NCBI GenBank assembly: GCA_000509225.1
Contig: BAOK01000001.1
Location: 2,633,141-2,697,140 of the forward strand
Reading direction: 5' to 3'
From: Parvibaculaceae bacterium Mf 1.05b.01
GTDB taxonomy: Bacteria > Pseudomonadota > Alphaproteobacteria > Parvibaculales > Parvibaculaceae
DNA length: 64,000 nt
Numbering within the stretch: the first letter of the stretch is position 1; every line of letters begins with the position of its first letter. The notes under the pieces are model-generated. The model saw nothing but the letters and a program-made list of their open reading frames with translations. It did not search any database and was not told the origin of the DNA. Shown here one piece after another: positions 8,501 to 17,195 of the stretch. The position numbers were made by a program, and so were the translations under genes.

Positions 8501-8827
8501 TCTCGTGCTTCCTCTTTTTTGATTATTTGTATTGGCGCCAATAATAAACTGACAAAACGTCAGGTCACATGAGATATGTCAAAAACCGGCTCATTCTTGC
8601 GCCATAAGCCATTGGGCTGGTGAAGGGAATCCTGTTCTTTGAAGGCGAAAAATCACCTAGAACAGGACTTTTTTCCTAGCTCTCAACATCTATCCGACGG
8701 CGCGTGCTCGAACAAGCAATTGTCATCAAAAGCGAGGGTCTCGTGAACGCATATGGCGGCCTCACATGCTAGAAACCAGCCAATGCTCCCCCATCTATTC
8801 AGTAACCAGGATCGTCTCGGAGACCCT
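8501..8827. other. Divergent intergenic region between flavin monooxygenase and XRE gene
   Basis: This 327-base region holds no convincing gene. The monooxygenase-proximal side carries two dyads (8530-8543, 8550-8562) and TTGACA/TTGTCA boxes on the minus strand. The XRE-proximal side has GGAG about 6 bases before the chosen ATG at 8828. No terminator or RNA gene is seen. Confidence 0.6.
8530..8562 (-). promoter_or_regulatory. Candidate operator pair upstream of the EthA-like monooxygenase
   Basis: TATTGGCGCCAATA (8530-8543) is a perfect 14-base palindrome. Seven bases further upstream is a second dyad, TGAC-aaaac-GTCA (8550-8562). On the minus strand TTGTCA, within the second dyad, and TACAAA, overlapping the edge of the first, are spaced 18 bases apart, so the palindrome would sit in the spacer of the promoter. 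Repressor identity is unknown; the nearest regulator gene is the XRE protein at 8828-9178. Confidence 0.5.
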
Positions 8828-9178
8828 ATGGCTTCGACTATTGAAAAACATGTTGGCTCCAGGCTTGCCCATGCGCGAAATGCCAAGGGATATTCAACGC
8901 TTGAACTGGCCTCTCTGCTGTCAGTCACGCAGCCCCATATAGAAGTGATGGAGGCTGGAGAAGCCGGTCTCAGCCTTAAGCTCGTTGCAGAGGCAGCAGG
9001 TGTGCTCGACGTGCCGCCCAGTTTCTTTCTGGAGGGCTTTCAAGCTGACATTATGGACAATACGGAGACCGCCCGGCGCCGATCTGAGATCTCAGCGATA
9101 GCGGCCCGCATTGGCGAGCGACGCGTTCCGCTTCTCCTTAAACTATCTCAAGCTTTAGAAGATTCTCCAGGGCTTTGA
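8828..9178 (+). CDS. XRE-family helix-turn-helix regulator
   Basis: A 116-residue DNA-binding protein. Residues about 8-62 form an XRE/Cro-type helix-turn-helix: GSRLAHARNAKGYSTLELASLLSV, then TQPHIEVMEAGEAGLSLKLVAEAAGVLDVPPSFFL. The C-terminal 50 residues are a short helical tail without a recognised sensor domain. The ATG at 8828 is preferred over one 75 bases upstream because GGAG precedes it and the extension is not conserved-looking. It precedes opgG by 55 bases on the same strand and could be in the same transcript, but no direct evidence links it to glucan synthesis. It could equally control the divergent monooxygenase. Confidence 0.8.
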   Translation: MASTIEKHVGSRLAHARNAKGYSTLELASLLSVTQPHIEVMEAGEAGLSLKLVAEAAGVLDVPPSFFLEGFQADIMDNTETARRRSEISAIAARIGERRVPLLLKLSQALEDSPGL

Positions 9179-9233
9179 CCGCGATGGCGGCTGCCTTACT
9201 TCCTCCACAAATCCTCGCGATACCGGGCAGCTC

Positions 9234-10805
9234 ATGTCTAAGAGAATTAGAAATATCGCGTTTGTCCTCGCCGTCGCATTAGCGACCGCCCTCAGCGTGC
9301 CATTTGCCCAGAGAGGGTTTGCTGATAGTGCTGACATTGTCGGCACGCCCTTGCCGCGACCTATGGCGCCATTCACGCATGAAAGCCTTGTCCAGCACGC
9401 AAAATATCTGTCAGAACGTACCTATGAGCCCGCGATCCCGACGAGTGAGCGCTGGGCGTCACTGACGTTTGATCAACACAGAGCGATCCGGTTTAAATCT
9501 GACCTTTCTCTGCCTCTTTCCCCCAATGAGTCCGTGACCGCCCAGCTGCTGCCGCCCGGGCGGGCTCTCAACAATCCTGTGCGCATCAACCTCATCGAAG
9601 ACGGCAAGGTGGTCCCTGTTCCCTTTGATCCAGCGTTCTTTTCGCTAGGGGAGACCGCACCTGACAACCTCTCTGAGGTTGGCGGCGACTATTCCGGATT
9701 TCGCCTTCATGGCTCGCTCAATTCTCCCGACACGCTTGATGAGTTTCTCGTCTTTCAAGGCGCTTCCTACTTCAGAGCGATTGCCAAAGGCCATGTATAT
9801 GGTCTCTCAGCGCGGGGACTCGCGATCGATATTGGTGAAGAGAGCGGCGAAGAGTTTCCGATCTTTACCGATTTCTGGATTCAACGAAGTGCGGAAGCCG
9901 ATCAACCGATCACGCTTTACGCACTCATGAACTCGCCCGGCATAACCGGCATCTACACGTTTAAAACTCAACCCGGCACCACAACCGATATGGATGTCTC
10001 GGCGGTTTTGTTTCCGCGACGCGATCTCACCAATTTTGGATTAGCGCCGCTGACCAGCATGTTCCTGTTTGACGAGACGAACCGACATCGCTTCGACGAC
10101 TTCCGCTCCGGTGCACATGATTCAGATGGCTTAGCGATCAATAATGGTGCGGGAGAATGGCTATGGCGACCACTCGCCAACCCTTTAGGGGTTCAGGAGA
10201 GTGCCTTTGTGGACCGCAACCCTAGAGGCTTTGGACTTATTCAGCGCTCCCGTGAGTTCGAAGATTTTGGCGATCTGTCTCTCGACTATAATGATCGTCC
10301 CTCTGCCTGGGTGACACCGCACGGCGATTGGGGAAAGGGCTCAGTCACCCTTGTGGAACTGCCAACCGAGACAGAAACGTTTGATAATATCGTCGCATAC
10401 TGGCGCCCCGCTGCGCCATTTCTCAAAGGCGAGCGATATGAATTCTCCTATACACTCTCTTGGCGAGACAGCGCGCCTGTCACAAATGGTCTCCTGAAAG
10501 TGATTAATACCCGTATTGGCGCGCGGCCAGAAGGCGGTAAAATCGTTGTCATCGACTATGCGCATCAAGACGGTCTGAACGGTCTTGCCACGGCGCAATT
10601 TGTAGATGAGTTTGTCCCAGAAGTTTTCACCAGCAAAGGCATCGCTCAATTTCCTGTTCTTGAAGCCAACCCACATACTGGAGGCCTTCGCTTAACCTTC
10701 CAATATGATCCGCAAGAAGAGAATTCATCGGAGTTTCGCATAGCGCTGCGACAGAATGGGAAACAGGCTAGCGAGAAGTGGTTATATCGATGGACGCGTC
10801 AGTGA
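9234..10805 (+). CDS. opgG: Periplasmic glucan biosynthesis protein OpgG/MdoG
   Basis: A 523-residue periplasmic protein needed to make osmoregulated periplasmic glucans. The N-terminal 30 residues are a signal peptide: KRIRN, a hydrophobic stretch FVLAVALATALSVPFA, then a probable cleavage near GFADS. The mature protein starts with the family-typical FTHESLVQHAKYLSERTYEP and DQHRAIRFK, and contains RGLAIDIGEESGEEFPIFTDFWIQ and PHGDWGKGSVTLVELPT, as in OpgG/OpgD proteins. Length is normal. It overlaps the start of opgH by 16 bases, so the two are translationally coupled. Function is by family; the exact glucan structure is not predictable. Confidence 0.93.
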   Translation: MSKRIRNIAFVLAVALATALSVPFAQRGFADSADIVGTPLPRPMAPFTHESLVQHAKYLSERTYEPAIPTSERWASLTFDQHRAIRFKSDLSLPLSPNESVTAQLLPPGRALNNPVRINLIEDGKVVPVPFDPAFFSLGETAPDNLSEVGGDYSGFRLHGSLNSPDTLDEFLVFQGASYFRAIAKGHVYGLSARGLAIDIGEESGEEFPIFTDFWIQRSAEADQPITLYALMNSPGITGIYTFKTQPGTTTDMDVSAVLFPRRDLTNFGLAPLTSMFLFDETNRHRFDDFRSGAHDSDGLAINNGAGEWLWRPLANPLGVQESAFVDRNPRGFGLIQRSREFEDFGDLSLDYNDRPSAWVTPHGDWGKGSVTLVELPTETETFDNIVAYWRPAAPFLKGERYEFSYTLSWRDSAPVTNGLLKVINTRIGARPEGGKIVVIDYAHQDGLNGLATAQFVDEFVPEVFTSKGIAQFPVLEANPHTGGLRLTFQYDPQEENSSEFRIALRQNGKQASEKWLYRWTRQ

Positions 10806-12724
10806 CCTCAACAAAAGCACATTTGCCGCCTGAGGCGCCCCTGGCAATGCCCGCCCAGTGTTTTGATGTCCCGTTCACAGATCCCGCTGCTGCGGCGCAA
10901 AACCAAGCCGAAAACCGCGGACTCCTCTCATTGAGGCGCGCAGCTGTCTTTTTCATTGCCACCCTCACAACACTCTGGCTGCTATACGAAACACTTGCGG
11001 CGTTCTCTGTAGGCGGCGTTACGCCATCTGAAATCGGCATTGCCTGCCTCTTTGCCGCGAACTTCTTCTGGATTTCACTTTCCGGCGTCAACGTGATCCT
11101 TGGTTTTTTAAGGCGCAACCATGACACGTTTGCTTCGCCTCGGCCCGCAAATCCAATGAAAGTCGCCCTTCTCGTGCCCGCCTATAATGAAGACCCGGGT
11201 CGCGTCTTTGCAAATGCCACTGCCATGCTGAAAAGCCTCAATGAGACTGACAGCATGCATGCGTATTCCTTCTTTGTTTTGAGCGATACGCGCGATGGCA
11301 TCGCTGCTGCAGATGAAGTCGCGATGTTCGAAAGAGCGAAGCAACTCATGCCCGATGCGCCTCTGTTCTATCGACGTCGTGCAGACAATGCGGGTCGCAA
11401 GGCTGGGAATATTGAAGAATGGGTGCGGCGCTGGGGAGGCGCTTATGACGCTATGGTCGTGCTCGATGCGGATAGCGTTATGGAGGGCGGAACCATCCGT
11501 CGTTTGACAGACGAGATGGCGTCGGACCCAGCCGTGGGTCTTTTTCAAACGGTGCCCCGCCTCATCAAAACCAACACTCTTTTCGGACGACTTCAACAGT
11601 TTGCGACGGCTGCCTATGGACAAACTCTTGCACGAGGGTTCGCCTCCTGGTTTTCGGGCGAAAGTAATTATTGGGGGCACAACGCGATCATTCGCACGCG
11701 CGCTTTTGCAGCTTCCGCAGGACTTCCCAATCTAAAAGGCACCGGACCCTTCGGCGGCGTTGTGATGAGCCACGACTTTGTTGAAGCGGCGTTGCTGCGC
11801 CGCGCAGGATGGAAAGTTCGCCTGATGACCGAGCTTGGCGGGAGCTATGAAGAAACACCTCCGACACTGATCGATCATGTCGTTCGGGATCAACGGTGGT
11901 GCCAAGGAAATCTCCAGCATGTCGGTGTGGTTGCCGCTGCTGGTCTGCATCCCCTTAGTCGTTTCCACCTCCTTCACGGCATCATGGCCTATATGGCAGC
12001 TCCCATGTGGCTCATGTTCATTTGTCTGGGTCTATTCACAACTGTGGACCCTATGGCATCGATCTTTGCTGTAGATCATTGGCAAAGCGTGAGTCGCAGC
12101 CTGACCATCAACTCCGATGTGACGCCTATGCAATTGATCTTTGCGGTGACGATCGGCGTTCTCTTTCTGCCAAAAGTGCTGGGTTTCTTGAGCCAGATTC
12201 TCCGCCGCGGCAGCGCGCAAGCCTGGGGCGGAAATCTTCGCACTGCGAGCTCATTCATCATTGAAGTGCTTCTCTCTGCAGCAGTTGCACCAGTTCTCAT
12301 GGTCCAACAGACGCTGGCGGTTGTAAAAACACTGGCCGGTCGGGAACAGGGCTGGAATGCCCAACGTCGTTCCGCTGCTCGCGATGATTTCGGTGATCTG
12401 CTCCGCTGCCATGCCGTTGAAACCATCTTGGGTCTCGGGCTTCTTTATGGGATCGCAGCAGGTGTGATTACGCTTTGGCTCATTCCTGTGGTCACCGGAC
12501 TTGTGCTAGCTGCCCCGCTTTCTAGCCTGTTGGCAAAGCGTCCCGGGGCCTTGTTCGACCGGTTTGGCCTCCTGGTTGCGCCGGAGCAGTTTACGACGCC
12601 TCCCATTGTCATGTTAGCTGATCAATATCATCGTCAGCTGTCGCCCTCAGAGGCCGTCGTGCTGCCTGAGGACGAAGACGCATCGGCGCTCCCAGTGCCG
12701 GGCACCGTTCCTTCTTCTGCCTGA
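10790..12724 (+). CDS. opgH: Glucans biosynthesis glucosyltransferase OpgH/MdoH
   Basis: A 644-residue inner-membrane GT2 glucosyltransferase that polymerises and exports the glucan backbone from UDP-glucose. There are two N-terminal helices (about 45-70 and 80-100). A cytoplasmic catalytic domain follows with VLVPAYNEDPGRVFAN, MVVLDADSVMEGG (metal-binding DAD) and the RDQRWCQGN (QxxRW-type) product-site motif, then a C-terminal cluster of membrane helices. An in-frame GTG lies 12 bases upstream, but the ATG at 10790 fits the spacing to GAGAAG better. The start lies inside the end of opgG. The 3' end shares a hairpin (12701-12753) with convergent opgC. Confidence 0.93.
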   Translation: MDASVTSTKAHLPPEAPLAMPAQCFDVPFTDPAAAAQNQAENRGLLSLRRAAVFFIATLTTLWLLYETLAAFSVGGVTPSEIGIACLFAANFFWISLSGVNVILGFLRRNHDTFASPRPANPMKVALLVPAYNEDPGRVFANATAMLKSLNETDSMHAYSFFVLSDTRDGIAAADEVAMFERAKQLMPDAPLFYRRRADNAGRKAGNIEEWVRRWGGAYDAMVVLDADSVMEGGTIRRLTDEMASDPAVGLFQTVPRLIKTNTLFGRLQQFATAAYGQTLARGFASWFSGESNYWGHNAIIRTRAFAASAGLPNLKGTGPFGGVVMSHDFVEAALLRRAGWKVRLMTELGGSYEETPPTLIDHVVRDQRWCQGNLQHVGVVAAAGLHPLSRFHLLHGIMAYMAAPMWLMFICLGLFTTVDPMASIFAVDHWQSVSRSLTINSDVTPMQLIFAVTIGVLFLPKVLGFLSQILRRGSAQAWGGNLRTASSFIIEVLLSAAVAPVLMVQQTLAVVKTLAGREQGWNAQRRSAARDDFGDLLRCHAVETILGLGLLYGIAAGVITLWLIPVVTGLVLAAPLSSLLAKRPGALFDRFGLLVAPEQFTTPPIVMLADQYHRQLSPSEAVVLPEDEDASALPVPGTVPSSA

Positions 12725-12753
12725 CTGAGTTATTCGATCAGGCTTGTGGTGCC
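12701..12753. terminator. Nested hairpin spanning both convergent stop codons of opgH and opgC
   Basis: Inner arms GCCTGA (12719-12724) and TCAGGC (12738-12743) include the two stop codons. Outer arms GGCACC (12701-12706) and GGTGCC (12748-12753) are also perfect complements, so a two-stage stem can form on either strand. No T-run follows, so it would be an imperfect or Rho-assisted terminator. Only 13 bases separate the two genes. Confidence 0.5.
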
Positions 12754-13910
12754 TTCGGCGCGAGCTTCCAAGGCTGCCCCTTGAACCACCCGACAGAGTA
12801 GGCAATCCCGATCAGCAGAACAAAGCCGCCCAGATTTACAACCGCCGCAGAACCAAAGTTCCGGCCCATCTGATCAAGCAGGAAGCCACCAAAACGCGCA
12901 GCAACTAGGCTCACCAGGAAGACCGCCAGGGATTGCTGTCCCACCTTTTGCACGATCATGACAAACCGGTTCCAGATCACCCCGCCTTGAAGGCGTTTTC
13001 CGCCCTCTCCGGCTGCAACCCAAGCCAAATAGGCGAGGGAGAGGAAATGCACATAGCGGAAAAATCCGAAGCGCGTTTTGTTGATGAGAAAAGAAATCTC
13101 TCCTCTCCATTCCGCAAAGAATGGGAGCGCGTTATAGGCGCGGTACCAGGCAAAGGGGATGGTGAGAACAACAAACAGTGCAGCTAGAATGATGAGTGTT
13201 TTATTCACAGGTGGAGCCGGTAGCCAGCGCAGCCCAAACGCAAATCCGGTGAAGAAAACAAGCTGCCAGGCAAAAGGATTGAAAAACCAGGTGCGATCAG
13301 ACCAAGGCTCTGCTGGCAAATCCAGGAGATGGAAATTCGCCGCAAGCCAGAGCCCGGCGACCAGCAGACCTGCGAGGGCCGGGTGGCGCATCCCTAGAGC
13401 CATCACAAGGGGCACCAGCGCGAGGATTCCCAGATACATAGGCAGGATATCGAACAGGTTCGGGACATAGGTCAGCGTCAGATAGCCAACCATGTTCTCA
13501 GCGGGCCGCGCAAAGAAGTGCTGAAGGTTGAGCTTACGGACATACAAACCATCAAACCCGCCCAGATGGTCAATGGTCACAAGCATGGCGGCAATCGTCA
13601 GGAACACTGCGATGTGGGACCAATAGACCTGCCAGATCCGATGGAGAATTCGAGCGGTCCCCATGGACCAGGAGTGTTCGTTAAAAACGCGACCAAAGGC
13701 AATTGCGGAGGCCATGCCCGAACAGAAGACAAAGATCTCGGTGGCATCAGAGAACCCGAAGCGCGCAGGTATCCACAAGGTCCAGGAGTTTCCGGGAACA
13801 TGGGCGATGAAAATGATGAACATTCCGAGCCCGCGGAAAAAGTCGAGACGCGGGTCCCTTGGCCGTTTCTGAATTTCTGTCACGTGAAAAAAGTCCCCAT
13901 GTCGAACCAC
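12738..13910 (-). CDS. opgC: OpgC-type membrane acyltransferase (glucan succinylation)
   Basis: A 390-residue polytopic membrane protein with about 10 helices, of the OpgC/acyltransferase-3-like group that adds succinyl groups to periplasmic glucans. The N-terminus has the family-typical RDPRLDFFRGLGMFIIFIAHVPGN, followed by GFSDATEIFVFCSGMASAIAFG and, near the middle, LPMYLGILALVPLVMAL. Its position next to opgGH, though on the opposite strand, supports the assignment. The first possible start is GTG at 13910, with GAGGA 9 bases upstream. A second GTG at 13883 with GGGGA upstream is also possible and would remove nine residues. Confidence 0.88.
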   Translation of the reverse strand: MVRHGDFFHVTEIQKRPRDPRLDFFRGLGMFIIFIAHVPGNSWTLWIPARFGFSDATEIFVFCSGMASAIAFGRVFNEHSWSMGTARILHRIWQVYWSHIAVFLTIAAMLVTIDHLGGFDGLYVRKLNLQHFFARPAENMVGYLTLTYVPNLFDILPMYLGILALVPLVMALGMRHPALAGLLVAGLWLAANFHLLDLPAEPWSDRTWFFNPFAWQLVFFTGFAFGLRWLPAPPVNKTLIILAALFVVLTIPFAWYRAYNALPFFAEWRGEISFLINKTRFGFFRYVHFLSLAYLAWVAAGEGGKRLQGGVIWNRFVMIVQKVGQQSLAVFLVSLVAARFGGFLLDQMGRNFGSAAVVNLGGFVLLIGIAYSVGWFKGQPWKLAPKAPQA

Positions 13911-13956
13911 CTGCAGCGGTCCTCATACCCTTTTAGAGAGCCGCTTAATACCCATT

Positions 13957-13983
13957 TGTGGGGCCATACACCCAGGGCCCACA
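13957..13983 (-). terminator. Possible terminator after the TTC38-like gene
   Basis: TGTGGGGCC (13957-13965) and GGGCCCACA (13975-13983) pair as an 8-base stem with one bulged G around a 9-base loop. It lies 32 bases past the stop codon of the minus-strand gene at 14015. There is no T-run, so confidence is limited. Confidence 0.35.
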
Positions 13984-14014
13984 GCGTAGAATTGTCGAAG
14001 AGTAGTGGCTATTT

Positions 14015-15400
14015 TTAGGCAAGGAGCGGCGCTGAAGCACCCATCACCAGAGGCTCTTCGTCGACAGACCTTGCGTCGGAAGGTTTCAGGCGCGCGGTTG
14101 AAAACGCATCTGGCGCGCCTCGGTTCTTTTCGCGGTCCTGCAAAACCAGCATTGCATCATTCGAGAGCTCCGCTCGTATCGCTGCATCTACTGTCAGTCG
14201 CTCAAAGACATCTCTCTGCGCGTGGCTGCCGCCCACGCTCTGCATCGTGGTACGCGCTGCCGCCAAATGACGGTAGGCCTCGCGATAGTTCCCGCGGTAG
14301 TATGAGAGTATTCCCCGCGCGGCCGGCACGCCGGCAGTGCTGGCAACCGAACTCATATCACTGTGCATATTCGTCGCGCTCTTCGTGAGCGTCTCGATGA
14401 GAGCCTCTGCAGCCTCCGACCAGCCTAGGCGCGCGAGCGGCATCATGTAATGCAGGTCGGCGAAGACAACACACCCATCCTGGACTCTCTTCTCGCAGAT
14501 ATCTGCAAGCTCATCCCAGCGGTTTCCCACCGACACACCTTCGATTTCCAGGCGGACAAGCATTGAGGCTGCGTTTGAAATGTCGCGATAATCATCGGTG
14601 TGTTCTAGACGGAACTTATGATCATAGAGATCAAGCACTTCGTCGGTCGCGCCAATTGCGAGCAAAAAGAGCGCAAGGTGCCACCAGACATGGAATCCGA
14701 AATTGTTGCAATGGGCCCATCTCTCTGTTTGACCGCCAAGCCATCCGGCACCTGCCATAGGCTGACCGGTCATATCAAAGACGTGGGCAATCGCATGGAG
14801 CCCCCAGGCGTCATCGGGCGCCATTTCCAGGCCTGTGCGACCCTGGGCCTCCGCAAGCTCATAGTCGCCGGTCTCTTCTACTGAAAAAGCGTGACATCCG
14901 AGCACGTATCCCGTTGCCGGGTGGGCTTGGTCATAGACGGGCAGAACTGCTTCAATGGAGCGCCGCATGCCTTTTGCATCGCCTAAGATAAAGCGAATGG
15001 CATGGCCCAGCTTGAGCGCCATGGCATCACCGGGTGTCTCTGCCAACACATTGTCCATGATCACAGCTGCTTGCACCGGCTTGCCTGTCAGCCATGCTTC
15101 GAGCGCTTGAATATATTGTTCTTCTCTTCTGGTACACCCAGCGATCGCAGCAGCCTGCTTCGCGTTTGCCAGACCTGCGCGCGCATTTTCAATCAGTTCT
15201 TTGCGGCCCAATGACAGATAGGAAATACCTTGAAACGCGTGAGCGAGCGCAAATGTCGGCGCTTCCTCCAGGACGGCTGCAAGATGATTTGGGGTGGAAG
15301 ATGCATGGGCTAAGAACGCGCGGGATGTCTTATTCCACTGATCTAGCGTTGTCCGCTGCTCCAGAGTTACATCTGATCCGAATGCGTCTGTGTGTGTCAT
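14015..15400 (-). CDS. Tetratricopeptide repeat protein, TTC38-like (paralogue 1)
   Basis: A 461-residue soluble helical-repeat protein. It resembles the TTC38 family: degenerate TPR units such as APTFALAHAFQGISYLSLGRKELIENARAGLANA, GMRRSIEAVLPVYDQAHPATGYVLGCHAFSVEETGDYELAEAQGRTGLE, and a characteristic HVWWHLALFLLAIGATDEVLDLYD block. There is no signal peptide and no catalytic motif. The C-terminal VGGSHAQRDVFERLTVDAA unit is shared with the second paralogue at 37470-38747 (IGGSRAQRDLIELAMASA). The molecular role of the family is not established; it is presumably a protein-interaction scaffold. It is transcribed alone, and a GTC-rich 190-base leader separates it from the upstream ThDP enzyme gene. 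Confidence 0.8.
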   Translation of the reverse strand: MTHTDAFGSDVTLEQRTTLDQWNKTSRAFLAHASSTPNHLAAVLEEAPTFALAHAFQGISYLSLGRKELIENARAGLANAKQAAAIAGCTRREEQYIQALEAWLTGKPVQAAVIMDNVLAETPGDAMALKLGHAIRFILGDAKGMRRSIEAVLPVYDQAHPATGYVLGCHAFSVEETGDYELAEAQGRTGLEMAPDDAWGLHAIAHVFDMTGQPMAGAGWLGGQTERWAHCNNFGFHVWWHLALFLLAIGATDEVLDLYDHKFRLEHTDDYRDISNAASMLVRLEIEGVSVGNRWDELADICEKRVQDGCVVFADLHYMMPLARLGWSEAAEALIETLTKSATNMHSDMSSVASTAGVPAARGILSYYRGNYREAYRHLAAARTTMQSVGGSHAQRDVFERLTVDAAIRAELSNDAMLVLQDREKNRGAPDAFSTARLKPSDARSVDEEPLVMGASAPLLA

Positions 15401-15590
15401 TGGTCACTCTCAGTTTATGCCGCGTACCCAGCACTAGCCGTAGCACCAATTAGAAGTTGATTTCTACACACTTGAGCCGTTGTTCACTTGCATTTGAGAG
15501 TACGCGATGAGGCGCCTGCTTTCTGCGATCTACCGCACACGGATTTGTGATCGAGTGGCGGACAATGCCTCCTAATTAGGCGATGCCTGC

Positions 15591-17195
15591 CTAAAAAGCG
15601 CCATCATATGCGCGCCGCCCAATACGGCAGGCAAGCAGAGTGAAACTGTTTCGGTTCAGAGCTGCTGATGCCTCTCGCTCCAGCGTCTCGACATCATCAA
15701 CCCAAAAGCCTTTACCGCCCATTGCATCTGCAACTGCAGGGAAGTCCGTTCCGTCAAAATCCACGCCCGTATTGGCGCGCCCCATTGCCCGTTGCTTCAT
15801 TTCGATGAGGCCAAGGCTTTCGTCCACCATCACGGTGATAACGAGTGGGAGCTTTAGATCACGAATAGTGGCGAGTTCGCCTAAGATCATTTCAAGGCCG
15901 GCATCGCCCAAGACAGTTGCTACAGGCACGTCAGGCGCACACAGCTTATATCCAGCTGCTATTGGTACAGCACAGCCCATTGTGCAGAGCGCTGAGGATT
16001 GCAGGAGCGTGCGAGGTGCATGGGTTGTCCATTTTTGCGACAACAAGATGCGATGCGCACCACTATCCGTCGTCATTACTGTGTTGTCCGGTAGAACCAT
16101 TCGCAAGGTGTCGTAGACATGGCCAGGGGAGAAGCCTTCGCTTGTGGTGGTGAACGCGGTCGCCAGATCGGTCCTTACCAAGCTTGCTTCACCATTCGTC
16201 CATGTCTCACCCGACTTGGCTTCAGACAATGCAGACAGCGTGTCTGCTATCGGTGACAGGAAGCACTCGCTCACCCTATGCATGCCGTGAGTCCGAACGA
16301 CAGGCGTTATCTCCACCACCTGTTTCTCAGGCCCCCACGGATTGCGCCAGCCCACCCGCATCTCAATCGGGTCATATCCAATCAGGAAGATTAAATCAGA
16401 CCGCTCGATGAGTGGCATCAACACCTTGTCTGCTTTGGGCGACAGCCCTGCTCCCCCAATAGCCAGGGGATGGGTCTCGTTGATCAGCCCTTTGCCTTTG
16501 TAGCTGGTAATAAGGGGAACACCATAGCGCTCGCAAAAAGCCTGAATGGCAGGTCCAGCCTCTTCATTGACCGCGTCGACACCTGCAATTGCCAGGGGGC
16601 GCTCGGCTGCCTCCAAACTTGCAATTACACGCTCAAGCCCGACAACCGGCGGTGCGCCAAGGGCGGGTGCTGACGAGAAAGGCCGATCTTCCTCTGGTGC
16701 CGCACCCTCCGCGGTTCCAATCGGCACATCAATATGGACCGGCCCTGGTTGACCTTCCGTGGCGATGAGAAGCGCCTTTTCAATCATTGCGCCGACAGCA
16801 CCAGGTGCCGCACAGAAGCTTGCTTTAACAATGGGCCGCAACAGTGCCTGATGATCAAAGACCTGGTGGGTATAGGTTTCAGCCTCTGCCGCATCGACAC
16901 GACCGGTGAGGAAGATGAGCGGTACCTTGTCCTGATGGGCGTTGGCCACCACGTTCACCGCATTGGCGACTCCCGGCCCAAGCGTGGCGACAAGAATGCC
17001 AGGCGCGCCGGTTGCATGCCACGCACCTTCCGCCATAAAGCCCGCAGAATTTTCGTGTTTCGTCAGCACGAACTGGATGCCACTTTGGGTCAGCGCATCA
17101 ACCAATGCGAGCACTTCGCCACCGGGAATGCCAAAGGCTGTCCGACACCCTGCGTCATATAGATGATGTGCAATGATCTGCGCGCCGGTTTTCAT
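15591..17195 (-). CDS. Thiamine diphosphate-dependent enzyme (acetolactate synthase/2-hydroxyacyl-CoA lyase superfamily)
   Basis: A 534-residue ThDP enzyme with the standard three-domain order. The N-terminal pyrimidine-binding domain has GIPGGEVLALVDAL and the catalytic Glu48 in KHENSAGFMAEG. The central domain is VIASLEAAERPLAIAGVDA. The C-terminal cofactor domain has VLGDAGLEMILGELATI followed by VMVDESLGLIEMKQ, where the usual NN/ND of the Mg site is VD. The start overlaps the stop of the CoA-transferase gene by 4 bases, so the two are translationally coupled. That pairing recalls CoA-dependent decarboxylation or lyase chemistry (oxalyl-CoA decarboxylase, 2-hydroxyacyl-CoA lyase), but the sequence is not close enough to either to name it. 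Anabolic acetolactate synthase is unlikely, as no small subunit is present. Confidence 0.8.
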   Translation of the reverse strand: MKTGAQIIAHHLYDAGCRTAFGIPGGEVLALVDALTQSGIQFVLTKHENSAGFMAEGAWHATGAPGILVATLGPGVANAVNVVANAHQDKVPLIFLTGRVDAAEAETYTHQVFDHQALLRPIVKASFCAAPGAVGAMIEKALLIATEGQPGPVHIDVPIGTAEGAAPEEDRPFSSAPALGAPPVVGLERVIASLEAAERPLAIAGVDAVNEEAGPAIQAFCERYGVPLITSYKGKGLINETHPLAIGGAGLSPKADKVLMPLIERSDLIFLIGYDPIEMRVGWRNPWGPEKQVVEITPVVRTHGMHRVSECFLSPIADTLSALSEAKSGETWTNGEASLVRTDLATAFTTTSEGFSPGHVYDTLRMVLPDNTVMTTDSGAHRILLSQKWTTHAPRTLLQSSALCTMGCAVPIAAGYKLCAPDVPVATVLGDAGLEMILGELATIRDLKLPLVITVMVDESLGLIEMKQRAMGRANTGVDFDGTDFPAVADAMGGKGFWVDDVETLEREASAALNRNSFTLLACRIGRRAYDGAF

